Below are positions 1 to 8,172 of a stretch of 33,679 bases of DNA, piece after piece. Position 1 is the stretch's first letter, and each line of letters starts with the position of its first letter. The position numbers were made by a program, and so were the translations under genes. Below the pieces are notes generated by a model, which ran no database searches, was not told where the DNA came from, and saw only the letters and a list, made by a program, of their open reading frames with translations. The DNA is from Actinomycetota bacterium (GTDB lineage: Bacteria; Actinomycetota; Thermoleophilia; Gaiellales; Gaiellaceae). The stretch is taken from positions 1 to 33,679 of the forward strand of contig VAYM01000110.1 of the NCBI GenBank assembly GCA_005884945.1, in the 5' to 3' direction.

Positions 1-169
1 TGGTAGTAGCCGTCGGCGTAAAAGCTTCGTGGCGGACGAGGCATTCGAACGATGATGCAGCTCACTGAGCGTGAGAGGACGCCGCGTTCGCCTTTTGGCA
101 CACATCCGTGACGAGGCCTGCGCGGTGCCTGGCACCGGGCCCCCCGAAAGGGTCGCGTACGCTTCGGGC

Positions 170-967
170 ATGGCCGTCGTCAGCCGCATTTCGATCGCGC
201 CCGTCAAGGGGCTCGCGCTCGCGCATCCCGACGAGGTGCAGGTCGATACGACCGGCGTGCTCGCGAACCGGCGCTTCTACGTCGTCGACGACCGAGGTCG
301 CCGCTACGGACAGATCCGGAACGGACGCCTCGTGCAGATCCGCGCCGCGTACGACCCCGAGCGCGAGCACCTCGCGCTCACCTTCCCGGACGGAACGATT
401 GCCGAGGGGATCGTCGACCTCGCCGAAGAGACCACGACCGACTTCTACGGACGGCCCGTCAACGGCCGCGTCGTCGCAGGCCCATGGGCCACGGCGCTCT
501 CGGCCTGGTGCGGCCGCTCGCTCCGCCTCGTGCAACCGGCGGCCGGACAGGCCGTCGACCGCGCCCGCGGACACGTGTCCCTCGTCTCCGAGGCCTCCCT
601 GCGCGAGCTCGCGCGACAGGCGAACGAGAACGAGCCGGTCGACGGCCGCCGCTTCCGGATGCTGTTCCAGGCGGACGGCCTGCGAGCGCACGAGGAGGAC
701 ACGTGGCTCCGCCGGAAGGTCAGGATCGGCGAGGTACTCGTCCGCTTCCGCGGCGTCGTCGGCCGCTGCGCGATCACGACGCAGAACCCGGACACGGGCC
801 TGCCCGACTTCGACACCCTCCGCGTCCTCAACGCGTACCGCGGCCTGGACGCGAAGCGCGAGCTCCCGTTCGGCGTCTACGGCGAGGTGCTCGAGCCTGG
901 GCGCGTCCGCGTCGGTGACCTCGCCGAGCCACTCGAGCTCAGCCTTCTCGACGCAACGGCGTCGTAA
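170..967 (+). CDS. MOSC domain-containing protein
   Basis: In-frame ATG at 170 inside ORF 71..967. MAVVSRISIAPVKGLALAHPDEV...GVLANRRFYVVDD resembles the MOSC N-terminal beta-barrel; GRCAITTQNPDTGLPDFDTLRVLNAYRG resembles the MOSC core with conserved Cys. Confidence 0.85.
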   Translation: MAVVSRISIAPVKGLALAHPDEVQVDTTGVLANRRFYVVDDRGRRYGQIRNGRLVQIRAAYDPEREHLALTFPDGTIAEGIVDLAEETTTDFYGRPVNGRVVAGPWATALSAWCGRSLRLVQPAAGQAVDRARGHVSLVSEASLRELARQANENEPVDGRRFRMLFQADGLRAHEEDTWLRRKVRIGEVLVRFRGVVGRCAITTQNPDTGLPDFDTLRVLNAYRGLDAKRELPFGVYGEVLEPGRVRVGDLAEPLELSLLDATAS

Positions 968-976
968 ACTCAACGG

Positions 977-1678
977 ATGGCGTCCGTCGTCCACCCGGAC
1001 GAGGTCGAGCCGCGGCGCGAGGGCAACGCCGAGGTTCGCACGACCTTCCATGCCGGCAACGGCTGCGAGCGGCTCGAGCAGCGCGTCGTCCGCGTCGCGA
1101 CCGGCCGGTCTCCGCGACGTCGCCTCGAGGACCAGCAGGAGATCCTGTACGTCGTCGAGGGCCGCGGAACCCTCGACCTCGACGGCGAGACGCACGCGCT
1201 GGAGCCGGACATGGGCGTCTACATCGCGCGCGGCGAGACGTACGCGATCGACGCGGACGACGGACTGACGCTCGTCTCCGTCGTCACCCCCGCGGACTGC
1301 GACTCCGCGAACGGGCAAAGGAAGGTAACCGTGCGTTTCGCAGACCAACCGGAGCTCGACGCCACGAGTGTCCGCACGTTTCGGTACCTCGTCAACGAGG
1401 AGGCCGGCTGCCCGGACGTGACGCAGTTCCTCGGCATCGTCCAGCCGAGCAAGGCGGCGGCGCATCACCATCCGTACGACGAGGTGGGATACATCGTCGA
1501 AGGCGAAGGAATAGCGCACATCGACGGGGCGGAAACGCCGATCCGCGCAGGCTCATGCTTCCACCTGGAGCCGCGGCAACCGCACACGATCGAGAACTCG
1601 GGCACCGGGCCGATGCGGATCCTAGGCGTCTTCCACCCATCCGGCAGTCCTGCGGAGGCGTATGAGGAGAAACAATGA
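977..1678 (+). CDS. Double-cupin domain protein
   Basis: ORF 977..1678 has two cupin-like halves (EILYVVEGRGTLDLDGETHALEPDMGVYIARGE and HHHPYDEVGYIVEGEGIAHIDGAETPIRAGSCFHLEPRQPHTIEN). Confidence 0.85.
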   Translation: MASVVHPDEVEPRREGNAEVRTTFHAGNGCERLEQRVVRVATGRSPRRRLEDQQEILYVVEGRGTLDLDGETHALEPDMGVYIARGETYAIDADDGLTLVSVVTPADCDSANGQRKVTVRFADQPELDATSVRTFRYLVNEEAGCPDVTQFLGIVQPSKAAAHHHPYDEVGYIVEGEGIAHIDGAETPIRAGSCFHLEPRQPHTIENSGTGPMRILGVFHPSGSPAEAYEEKQ

Positions 1679-1726
1679 GCCGCGGACGGCGTCAGAGTCG
1701 GTAGAGAACCCACAAGGAGGAGTGGA

Positions 1727-2950
1727 ATGAGGAAGAGGATCGGGCTGGCGTTGGGGGTGGCGCTCGTCGCGGCGGCAGCAGCGGTCGCGGCGACCGTCGG
1801 GGGATCGGCTTCGCCTGCGTCGGCGATGGCGCTCGCACCGTCGTGCAAGAACGCGAAGATCGCGCTCACCGGCCCGTACACGGGGCCGGCCGGCACGGCG
1901 GGGCTCGACCAGCGGAACTGGGGCCGGTTGTTCGTCAGCTACTGGAACGGCAAGAAGGCGATCCCGGGCGTCCCGAAGGGCATGAAGCGCACGCACCTGA
2001 CGACGGTCGAGGACGACACGCAGCTCAACCCGCAGGTCGCCGCGACGGTCGCGACGAAGTACAAGTCCGACTCCTCGCTGCTAGCCGTCAACGGCTTCTC
2101 GGGAAGCCAGGAGAACGTCGCCGGTGGCCCGATCCTCGCAAAGGCGGGGATCGCGTTCGTCTCGGGCTCGGCGACGCGCTCAAGCCTCACGGTGGCGAGC
2201 TCGCCCGACGGCAAGGGCATCGCGGGTCACTTCTTCCGCGTCGTGCCGAACGACAACTTCCAGGCAGCGGTCGACGTCAAGTTCATGATGAAGAAGCTCG
2301 GGATCAAGAAGGGCAACACGGTCATGACCGTCGACTCGGCGGAGGCGTATTCCGTTCCGCTGATCACGCTTGCGTCGTCGCTCTTCCGCAAGGCCGGGGT
2401 GAAGGTCGACCGTGAGTCGCAGCCCGCCTCGCAGACGGACTTCACGTCGCTCGCGGGGAAGGCCGTGGCCGTGCGCGCGAAGGGCGTCATGTTCGCGAGC
2501 CAGGTCGCGTCGAACGCGCAGCTCTTCAGCGACCAGCTGAAGGCCGCCGGCTTCAACGGCAAGTTCATCGGGACGGACGGGACGTTCGACTCGTCGCAGT
2601 TCAAGTTCCCGGGTGCCTACATCTCGTCGTTCAGCCTCGATGTGACGAAGGTCAGGGCCGACCGGTCGATCGTCGCCGACTTCACGCACAGGTTCGGCAA
2701 GACGATCAACTTCGGCGCTCCGTCATGGGTCGCGGTCCAGGTGCTCGCGATGGCGATCTCGAAGTCCTGCGCGGACGGAAAGGTCAGTCGCGCCGAGGTG
2801 CTGAAGAACGTACGCAAGGTGAAGATGACGAAGTCGCTGCTGGGCAAGCCGGTCGCCTTCCTCCCGAACGGCGACGTGAAGGGCGGCATCAACTTCTCGA
2901 TCTTCAAGATCGCGGAAGACCACAGCTACCAGCTCGTGCAAGCGGGCTGA
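1727..2950 (+). CDS. Branched-chain amino-acid-type ABC transporter substrate-binding protein
   Basis: Signal peptide, periplasmic-binding-protein fold sequence (IALTGPYTGPAG..., VNGFSGSQENVAGGPILAKAGIAFVSGSAT), RBS aaggagg upstream, followed by livH/M/G/F homologues. Confidence 0.9.
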   Translation: MRKRIGLALGVALVAAAAAVAATVGGSASPASAMALAPSCKNAKIALTGPYTGPAGTAGLDQRNWGRLFVSYWNGKKAIPGVPKGMKRTHLTTVEDDTQLNPQVAATVATKYKSDSSLLAVNGFSGSQENVAGGPILAKAGIAFVSGSATRSSLTVASSPDGKGIAGHFFRVVPNDNFQAAVDVKFMMKKLGIKKGNTVMTVDSAEAYSVPLITLASSLFRKAGVKVDRESQPASQTDFTSLAGKAVAVRAKGVMFASQVASNAQLFSDQLKAAGFNGKFIGTDGTFDSSQFKFPGAYISSFSLDVTKVRADRSIVADFTHRFGKTINFGAPSWVAVQVLAMAISKSCADGKVSRAEVLKNVRKVKMTKSLLGKPVAFLPNGDVKGGINFSIFKIAEDHSYQLVQAG

Positions 2951-2962
2951 TCCAAGTCACTG

Positions 2963-2994
2963 CGTGCGGCCCACCCGACGTGGTGGGCCGCACG
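2963..2994 (+). terminator. Strong intercistronic hairpin between SBP gene and livH
   Basis: CGTGCGGCCCACC-CGACGT-GGTGGGCCGCACG: perfect 13-bp stem, 6-nt loop, no obvious U-tract; possible attenuator or mRNA-stabilising element. Confidence 0.7.
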
Positions 2995-3018
2995 TGGGTG
3001 TGAGAGCCTTCGTCGCGG

Positions 3019-3990
3019 ATGGGCGGCATCCATCTTCTCGCCGGCTTCGACTCGTTCACGCTGACGTGGCCCTACTTCTTCGACCAGCTCGTTGCGGGAC
3101 TGACGCTGGGGAGCCTGTACGCCCTGCTCGCGCTCGGCTACTCGATGGTCTACGGGATCCTGAAGCTCCTCAACTTCGCGCACGGCGAGGTCTTCATGAT
3201 CGGCTCGTACATCGGGTACTTCGTGCTGACTGCGCTCGGAGGGGCGGCTAGTCCGGACGTCCCGATCGTCGTCCTGTTGCTGCTCATGTTCGCGGCCGGA
3301 ATGCTCGGTTCCGGTCTCCTCGGCGTCGCGATCGAGCGCTTTGCCTACCGACCGCTGCGAAGCGCGCCGCGCATCGCGCCGCTGATCAGCGCGCTCGGCG
3401 TCTCGTTCTTCCTCCAGCAGCTCGCGACGCTGCTGTTCGGCTCGATCCCGAAGCAGTACAACACGTTCGGCCTCCACAACGGCTCGCTGTTCAACCGGAT
3501 CACGCTCGGCAACTTCCAGATCCAGTACATGCAGCTGATCGTGGTCGTGTCCGCGGTCGTGCTGATGCTCGCGCTCACGCAGCTCGTTGCACGCACCAAG
3601 GTCGGGCGGGCGATGCGCGCGACATCGTTCGACCTGGAAGCGGCGTCGATGATGGGCATCGACATCGACCGCGTGATCATGTTCACGTTCTTCGTCGGGT
3701 CGGCGCTCGCCGGCGCGGGCGGCGTCATGAACGGGCTCATCTTCCAGAACGTGAACGCGTACGTTGGCTTCAACGCCGGCCTGAAGGCGTTCACCGCCGC
3801 CGTCGTCGGCGGGATCGGAAGCATCAAGGGCGCGATGTTCGGCGGGTTGACGATCGGCGTCGCGCAGGCGTTCGCAACCGGCTACCTCTCGTCGGCGTAC
3901 CAGGACGTGATCGTGTTCGCGCTCCTCGTCGTCATCCTGCTCATGCGACCTACCGGCCTCTTCGGGACGCCGGCCCTACAGAAGGTCTGA
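3019..3990 (+). CDS. livH: Branched-chain amino-acid ABC transporter permease (LivH type)
   Basis: Hydrophobic; GLTLGSLYALLALGYSMVYGILKLLNFAHGEVFMIGSY and C-terminal LLMRPTGLFG are LivH family signatures. Confidence 0.93.
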   Translation: MGGIHLLAGFDSFTLTWPYFFDQLVAGLTLGSLYALLALGYSMVYGILKLLNFAHGEVFMIGSYIGYFVLTALGGAASPDVPIVVLLLLMFAAGMLGSGLLGVAIERFAYRPLRSAPRIAPLISALGVSFFLQQLATLLFGSIPKQYNTFGLHNGSLFNRITLGNFQIQYMQLIVVVSAVVLMLALTQLVARTKVGRAMRATSFDLEAASMMGIDIDRVIMFTFFVGSALAGAGGVMNGLIFQNVNAYVGFNAGLKAFTAAVVGGIGSIKGAMFGGLTIGVAQAFATGYLSSAYQDVIVFALLVVILLMRPTGLFGTPALQKV

Positions 3991-5483
3991 TGGAAGCCGA
4001 AGCACCGGGCCCGCAGATCGGCGCCGACGAGTGGGTCGCGCGGTCCGGCGAGCGCCGTCAGGCCGGAGCGCTCGGACGCGCCCGGCTCTGGGCGGAACGA
4101 CTGCCGCGGCCCGTCCTCGTCGCAGGAGCCGCCGCGGTCGTCGCCCTCGTCGCGCTCGTGCCGGTGATGACGACGGACGACTACGTCCTACGCGTCGGGG
4201 TCGTCTCGTTGATCTTCGCGCTGCTGGCGCTCGGCCTGAACGTCTCCGTCGGATTCGCGGGATTGCTCGACCTCGGCTACGTGGCGTTCTACGGCTTCGG
4301 CGCGTACGGGTACGCGATGCTCTCGTCGTCGAAGTTCGGCGTGCACTGGGCGCTCTGGGAGTCGCTGCCAGTCATCCTGGCGACGTCGGTCCTCGTCGGC
4401 TTCCTGCTCGCGCTGCCGTCACGTCGGCTCGTCGGGGACTACCTCGCGATCGTCACGCTCTTCTTCGGCCAGATCTTCTACACGATCGCCGTGCAGGGAT
4501 ACCGCGTGCCGCTGATCAAGATCCACGGGTCGCACGACATCACCGGCGGCCCGAACGGCATCGCCGACGTCGACGACTTCCACTTCTTCGGCGTCCACCT
4601 GACGACGAACAAGGCGTACTACTGGTTCTCCCTCGCCGCGGTCGTGCTCGTCTTCGCCGCGCTCCACTTCCTCAACCACTCGCGAACCGGCCGCGCGTGG
4701 CGCGCGCACCGCGACGACCCGCTCGCGACGCAGCTGATGGGGATGCCGGTGAACTGGCTGAAGCTGCTCGCGATCGCGGTCGGCGCGAGCGTCGGCGCGC
4801 TCGCGGGAACGATCAACGCCGCGTCCCTCCACGGCTCGTTTCCCGACGACTACAACACGCCGGTCCTGATCACGATCTACGCGATGGTGATCCTCGGCGG
4901 CGCCGGGAGCCTCCTCGGCGTCGTCGTCGGCGCGCTCACCGTGAACGTTCTCCTGGAAGTCCTGCGCACGCCGGACCACGCGCGCTGGATCCTGTACATC
5001 GCCATCCTGCTCGCGCTCGTCGCCAAGGTGCGCCCGTGGCGGAGGCTCGCCGCCGTGCTCGTCGCGACGGTCGCCTTCGGGATCGCGCTGCACGCGATCG
5101 TCGCCGCGGCGTGGCCGCGCGGCGTCCACGGTCTCGTCTCCATCAGCGGCACGGACTTCAGCAAGGGCGGCTGGCTCGGCTGGGGCCTTCGCCACTGGCT
5201 CGTCCTGCCGGGGCGCACGTACGAGCAGGGCCAGTACACGTGGTTCAACGTCGCGCTCGTCGCGCTCATCGGGCTCGTGCTCGCGCTGACGATGCTCCGC
5301 GGCTGGGCGCGCTGGGTCGTCCTCGTCCCGACGCTCTGGCTCGCGGCGCTCGTGTGGGAGACGCGGCTCGTGGAGGAGGGGACCGGGCCGACCAGGTTCC
5401 TGCTGCTCGGTGCGATCCTCGTCGTGCTGATGGCCGCGCGGCCGCAAGGTCTCCTCGGCACGCAACGCGTCGAGATCCTCTGA
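3990..5483 (+). CDS. livM: Branched-chain amino-acid ABC transporter permease (LivM type), extended
   Basis: LNVSVGFAGLLDLGYVAFYGFGAYGYAML, GGAGSLLGVVVGA and terminal RPQGLLGTQRVEIL are LivM signatures; overlaps livH stop by one nt. Confidence 0.92.
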   Translation: MEAEAPGPQIGADEWVARSGERRQAGALGRARLWAERLPRPVLVAGAAAVVALVALVPVMTTDDYVLRVGVVSLIFALLALGLNVSVGFAGLLDLGYVAFYGFGAYGYAMLSSSKFGVHWALWESLPVILATSVLVGFLLALPSRRLVGDYLAIVTLFFGQIFYTIAVQGYRVPLIKIHGSHDITGGPNGIADVDDFHFFGVHLTTNKAYYWFSLAAVVLVFAALHFLNHSRTGRAWRAHRDDPLATQLMGMPVNWLKLLAIAVGASVGALAGTINAASLHGSFPDDYNTPVLITIYAMVILGGAGSLLGVVVGALTVNVLLEVLRTPDHARWILYIAILLALVAKVRPWRRLAAVLVATVAFGIALHAIVAAAWPRGVHGLVSISGTDFSKGGWLGWGLRHWLVLPGRTYEQGQYTWFNVALVALIGLVLALTMLRGWARWVVLVPTLWLAALVWETRLVEEGTGPTRFLLLGAILVVLMAARPQGLLGTQRVEIL

Positions 5484-6210
5484 TGGCCGCGCCGCTGCTC
5501 GAGCTCGAAGGCGTGTCCAAGGCGTTCGGCGGCCTGCAGGTGATCGACAAGCTCGACCTCGCAGTCGGCGAGCGGGAGATCGTGAGCGTCATCGGGCCGA
5601 ACGGCGCCGGCAAGACGACCGTGTTCAACCTGATCACCGGCGTCTACCGCGTCGACAGGGGCGAGATCAGGCTCGGCGGCGACAACCTCGTCGGCCTCTC
5701 GCCGCACCGGATCACGCGCCGCGGCGTCGCGCGCACGTTCCAGACGCTGCGTCTGTTCCTGAACATGTCCGTGAAGGAGAACGTGATGGCCGCCGCGTAC
5801 GGCCACACGCGTGCGGGCGTCGTGCGCTCGATCCTCCGCACGCCGGGCCAGCGGCGGGAGGAGCGCGAGATCGAACGGCTCGCGGAGGAACGGCTCGCAT
5901 TCTTCGGCGACCGCCTGATGGGCTACCGCTGGAACCAGCCCGCGTACAGCCTCTCGTACGCGAACCGGCGCCGGCTCGAGATCGCGCGGGCGACGGCGAC
6001 GAGCCCGCGCATCCTGCTGCTGGACGAGCCCGCGGCGGGGATGAATCCCTCGTGATCGAGCACGACGTGCACGTCGTCGAAGGGATCTCCGACGGCGTCG
6101 TCGCCCTCGACCACGGCGTCAAGATCGCCGAGGGATCCTTCGACGAGGTCGCGACGAACGAGCGCGTCGTCGAGGCGTATCTCGGCTTGCGCGCGGCGGA
6201 GACGAAATGA
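5483..6210 (+). pseudogene. livG: Branched-chain amino-acid ABC transporter ATP-binding protein (LivG type), apparently disrupted by an internal out-of-frame deletion
   Basis: Frame 2 encodes MAAPLLELEGVSKAFGG...GPNGAGKTT...LLLDEPAAGMNPS then TGA at 6053-6055. The expected C-terminus (IEHDVHVVEGISDGVVALDHGVKIAEG...VVEAYLGLRAAETK*) continues in a different frame at 6055..6210. About 20-23 residues normally between GMNP and IEHD are absent. Confidence 0.8.
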
Positions 6211-6914
6211 GCGCGCTGCTCGAGCTCTCCGGAATCAACACGTACTACGGGCAGATGCACATCCTGCAGGACGTCAGCCTGAAGATCGGCGAAGGCGAGC
6301 TCGTCTCGCTCCTCGGCGGCAATGCGTCGGGCAAGTCGACGACGCTGAAGACGATCCTCGGGATCGTGCCGGCGCGCACGGGCAACGTGAGGTTCGGCGG
6401 CGAGGACGTCACGGCGAGGCGCACGAGCTACCGCATCGGACGCGGGATGGCGATCGTCCCCGAGAACCGACGGCTGTTCGCGCCGATGACCGTGCTCGAG
6501 AACCTCGAGATGGGCGCGTACCTGCAGGGCGACGGGATGAAGGAGGGCCTCGAGCGCGTCTACTCGCTGTTCCCGATCGTCTACGAGCGCCGCCAGCAGC
6601 TCGCAGGCACGCTCTCCGGCGGGGAGCAGCAGATGGTGGCGATGCGGCGTGCGCTGATGTCGCGGCCGAAGCTGCTCCTGATGGACGAGCCCTCGATGGG
6701 TCTCGCGCCGATCCTGGTCGAGAGGAGCTTCGAGATCATCCAGCAGGTGCACGCCTCGGGCGTCGCGATGCTCGTCGTCGAGCAGAATGCGAACATGGCG
6801 CTCTCGATCGCAGACCGCGGCTACGTCCTCTCGACCGGGCGGCTCGTCCTCGAGGGAGCGGCGAAGGAGCTGCTCGCGCACGAGGATCTCCGGAAGGCCT
6901 ACCTTGGCCGTTAG
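6207..6914 (+). CDS. livF: Branched-chain amino-acid ABC transporter ATP-binding protein (LivF type)
   Basis: LLELSGINTYYGQMHILQDVSLKIGEGELVSLLGGNASGKSTTLKTILG, LSGGEQQMVAMRRALM, LLLMDEPSMGLAP, VEQNANMAL. Confidence 0.94.
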   Translation: MSALLELSGINTYYGQMHILQDVSLKIGEGELVSLLGGNASGKSTTLKTILGIVPARTGNVRFGGEDVTARRTSYRIGRGMAIVPENRRLFAPMTVLENLEMGAYLQGDGMKEGLERVYSLFPIVYERRQQLAGTLSGGEQQMVAMRRALMSRPKLLLMDEPSMGLAPILVERSFEIIQQVHASGVAMLVVEQNANMALSIADRGYVLSTGRLVLEGAAKELLAHEDLRKAYLGR

Positions 6915-8067
6915 CACCGAGACGCTGGCCGCGCGCTGCCGCCACCGGTTCCCGATCTTCGAACACCGCGTCTACATCAACTCGTGCGCGCAGGGCGCGC
7001 TGTCGGACTCGGTACGCGCAGCGTACGAGCAGTATCTGCGCGACTGGGATGAGTACGGCGCGCCGTGGGAATACTGGGTCGAGCGCGGGGAGGCCGCGCG
7101 CGCGACGTTCGCCGACCTCGTCAACGCGGCGCCGGACGAGGTTGCAGTCACGACCTCGGAGTCGGCCGGCGTCGCGGCCCTCGCGAGCGGCCTCCGTTAC
7201 GCCCGCCGCTCGAAGGTCGTCATCACCGACTGGGAGTTCCCGACGATCGGACAGATCTGGCACGCGCAGGAGTCGCGGGGCGCGCGCGTCGTCCACGTCC
7301 CTGCCGGCACCGACGGGACGATTCCGATCGAGCACTTCGAGCGCGCGATCGACGACGACACGCTGATCGTCTCGATTACGCACGTCTGTTACCGCAACGG
7401 CGCGATGATCGACGTCCCCGCGGTGGTCGAGCTCGCGCACGAGCGCGGCGCATACGTGCTCCTCGACGTGTATCAGTCGATCGGCTCGCTGCCGATCGAC
7501 GTGAAGGGGCTGGGCGTCGACTTCCTCGGCGCGGGCGTGCTCAAGTACCTGCTCGGCTCCGCGGGCCTCGGCTTCTTCTACTGCCGGCGCGAGCTCGTGG
7601 ACAAGGCGTGGCCGACCGCGACCGGTTGGTTCGCGGACGAGAACATCTTCGAGATGGACCACACGGACTACTCCCCGGCGCCGACCGCCTCGCGCTTCCA
7701 GTCCGGGACGCCGCCGATCCCTGCGATCTACGCCGGCATCGCGGGGATGGAGCTGATGAAGGAGATCGGGATCGCGGAGACGCGCGAGCACGTGCTCGAG
7801 CTGCAGCAGCGGCTGATCGACGGCCTCGACGAGCTCAAAGCGGTCCTCGTCACGCCGCGCGTTCCCGAACGGCGCGGTGCGCTGGTCTGCGTCAAGTCCA
7901 CGGACGTGCCGGCGCTCGTGCGCGCGCTGGACGCGGAGGGGATCGTCATATCCGAGCGCGACTCGAATCTTCGGATCGCGCCGCACGCGTACAACACCGC
8001 CGACGACATCGACGCGGTGCTCGCAGCGCTCGAGCGTCACCGCAGCCTGCTCGCAGCCGCGGGTTAG
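6904..8067 (+). CDS. Class-V aminotransferase-like PLP enzyme
   Basis: YINSCAQGALSDSV...; GAYVLLDVYQSIGSLPIDVKGLGVDFLGAGVLKYLLGSAGLGFFYCRRE matches the fold-type I PLP-lysine region. In-frame TTG at 6904 overlaps the livF 3' end. Confidence 0.85.
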   Translation: MAVSTETLAARCRHRFPIFEHRVYINSCAQGALSDSVRAAYEQYLRDWDEYGAPWEYWVERGEAARATFADLVNAAPDEVAVTTSESAGVAALASGLRYARRSKVVITDWEFPTIGQIWHAQESRGARVVHVPAGTDGTIPIEHFERAIDDDTLIVSITHVCYRNGAMIDVPAVVELAHERGAYVLLDVYQSIGSLPIDVKGLGVDFLGAGVLKYLLGSAGLGFFYCRRELVDKAWPTATGWFADENIFEMDHTDYSPAPTASRFQSGTPPIPAIYAGIAGMELMKEIGIAETREHVLELQQRLIDGLDELKAVLVTPRVPERRGALVCVKSTDVPALVRALDAEGIVISERDSNLRIAPHAYNTADDIDAVLAALERHRSLLAAAG

Positions 8068-8108
8068 TCGAGGGTTAGCGGCTCGGCCGAGACTCCATCC
8101 TGTCGGAG

Positions 8109-8137
8109 TTGACAGCCCATAGCAGTATTGCTATACA
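8109..8137 (+). promoter_or_regulatory. Sigma70-like promoter of the DUF2339 gene
   Basis: TTGACA (8109-8114), 17-bp spacer, TATACA (8132-8137). Confidence 0.8.
8119..8134. promoter_or_regulatory. Palindromic operator O1 (ATAGCA-GTAT-TGCTAT)
   Basis: Perfect 6-bp inverted repeat in the promoter spacer, overlapping the -10; same arms as at 10872..10887. Confidence 0.8.
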
Positions 8138-8138
8138 C

Positions 8139-8154
8139 ATAGCAAACTTGCGAT
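8139..8154. promoter_or_regulatory. Imperfect operator O2 (ATAGCA-AACT-TGCGAT)
   Basis: One mismatch from the O1 arms, placed exactly 20 bp downstream of O1, near the expected transcription start. Confidence 0.65.
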
Positions 8155-8172
8155 GGGAGAGAGGAGCAAGTG

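Noticed and set aside
62-1519. Long minus-strand ORF (485 aa) and plus-strand ORF 108..1268 over the MOSC/cupin genes
   Set aside because: Arg/Ala/Val/Asp- or Ser/Arg-rich shadow frames typical of high-GC DNA, fully overlapped by genes with clear domains.
4031-5482. N-terminal part of ORF 4031..6055
   Set aside because: Arg-rich shadow frame of livM; only the portion from ATG 5483 is real LivG sequence.
6310-6345. Unusual Walker A in LivF (GGNASGKST) as a possible defect
   Set aside because: Still satisfies GxxxxGK[ST]; the rest of the protein is intact.
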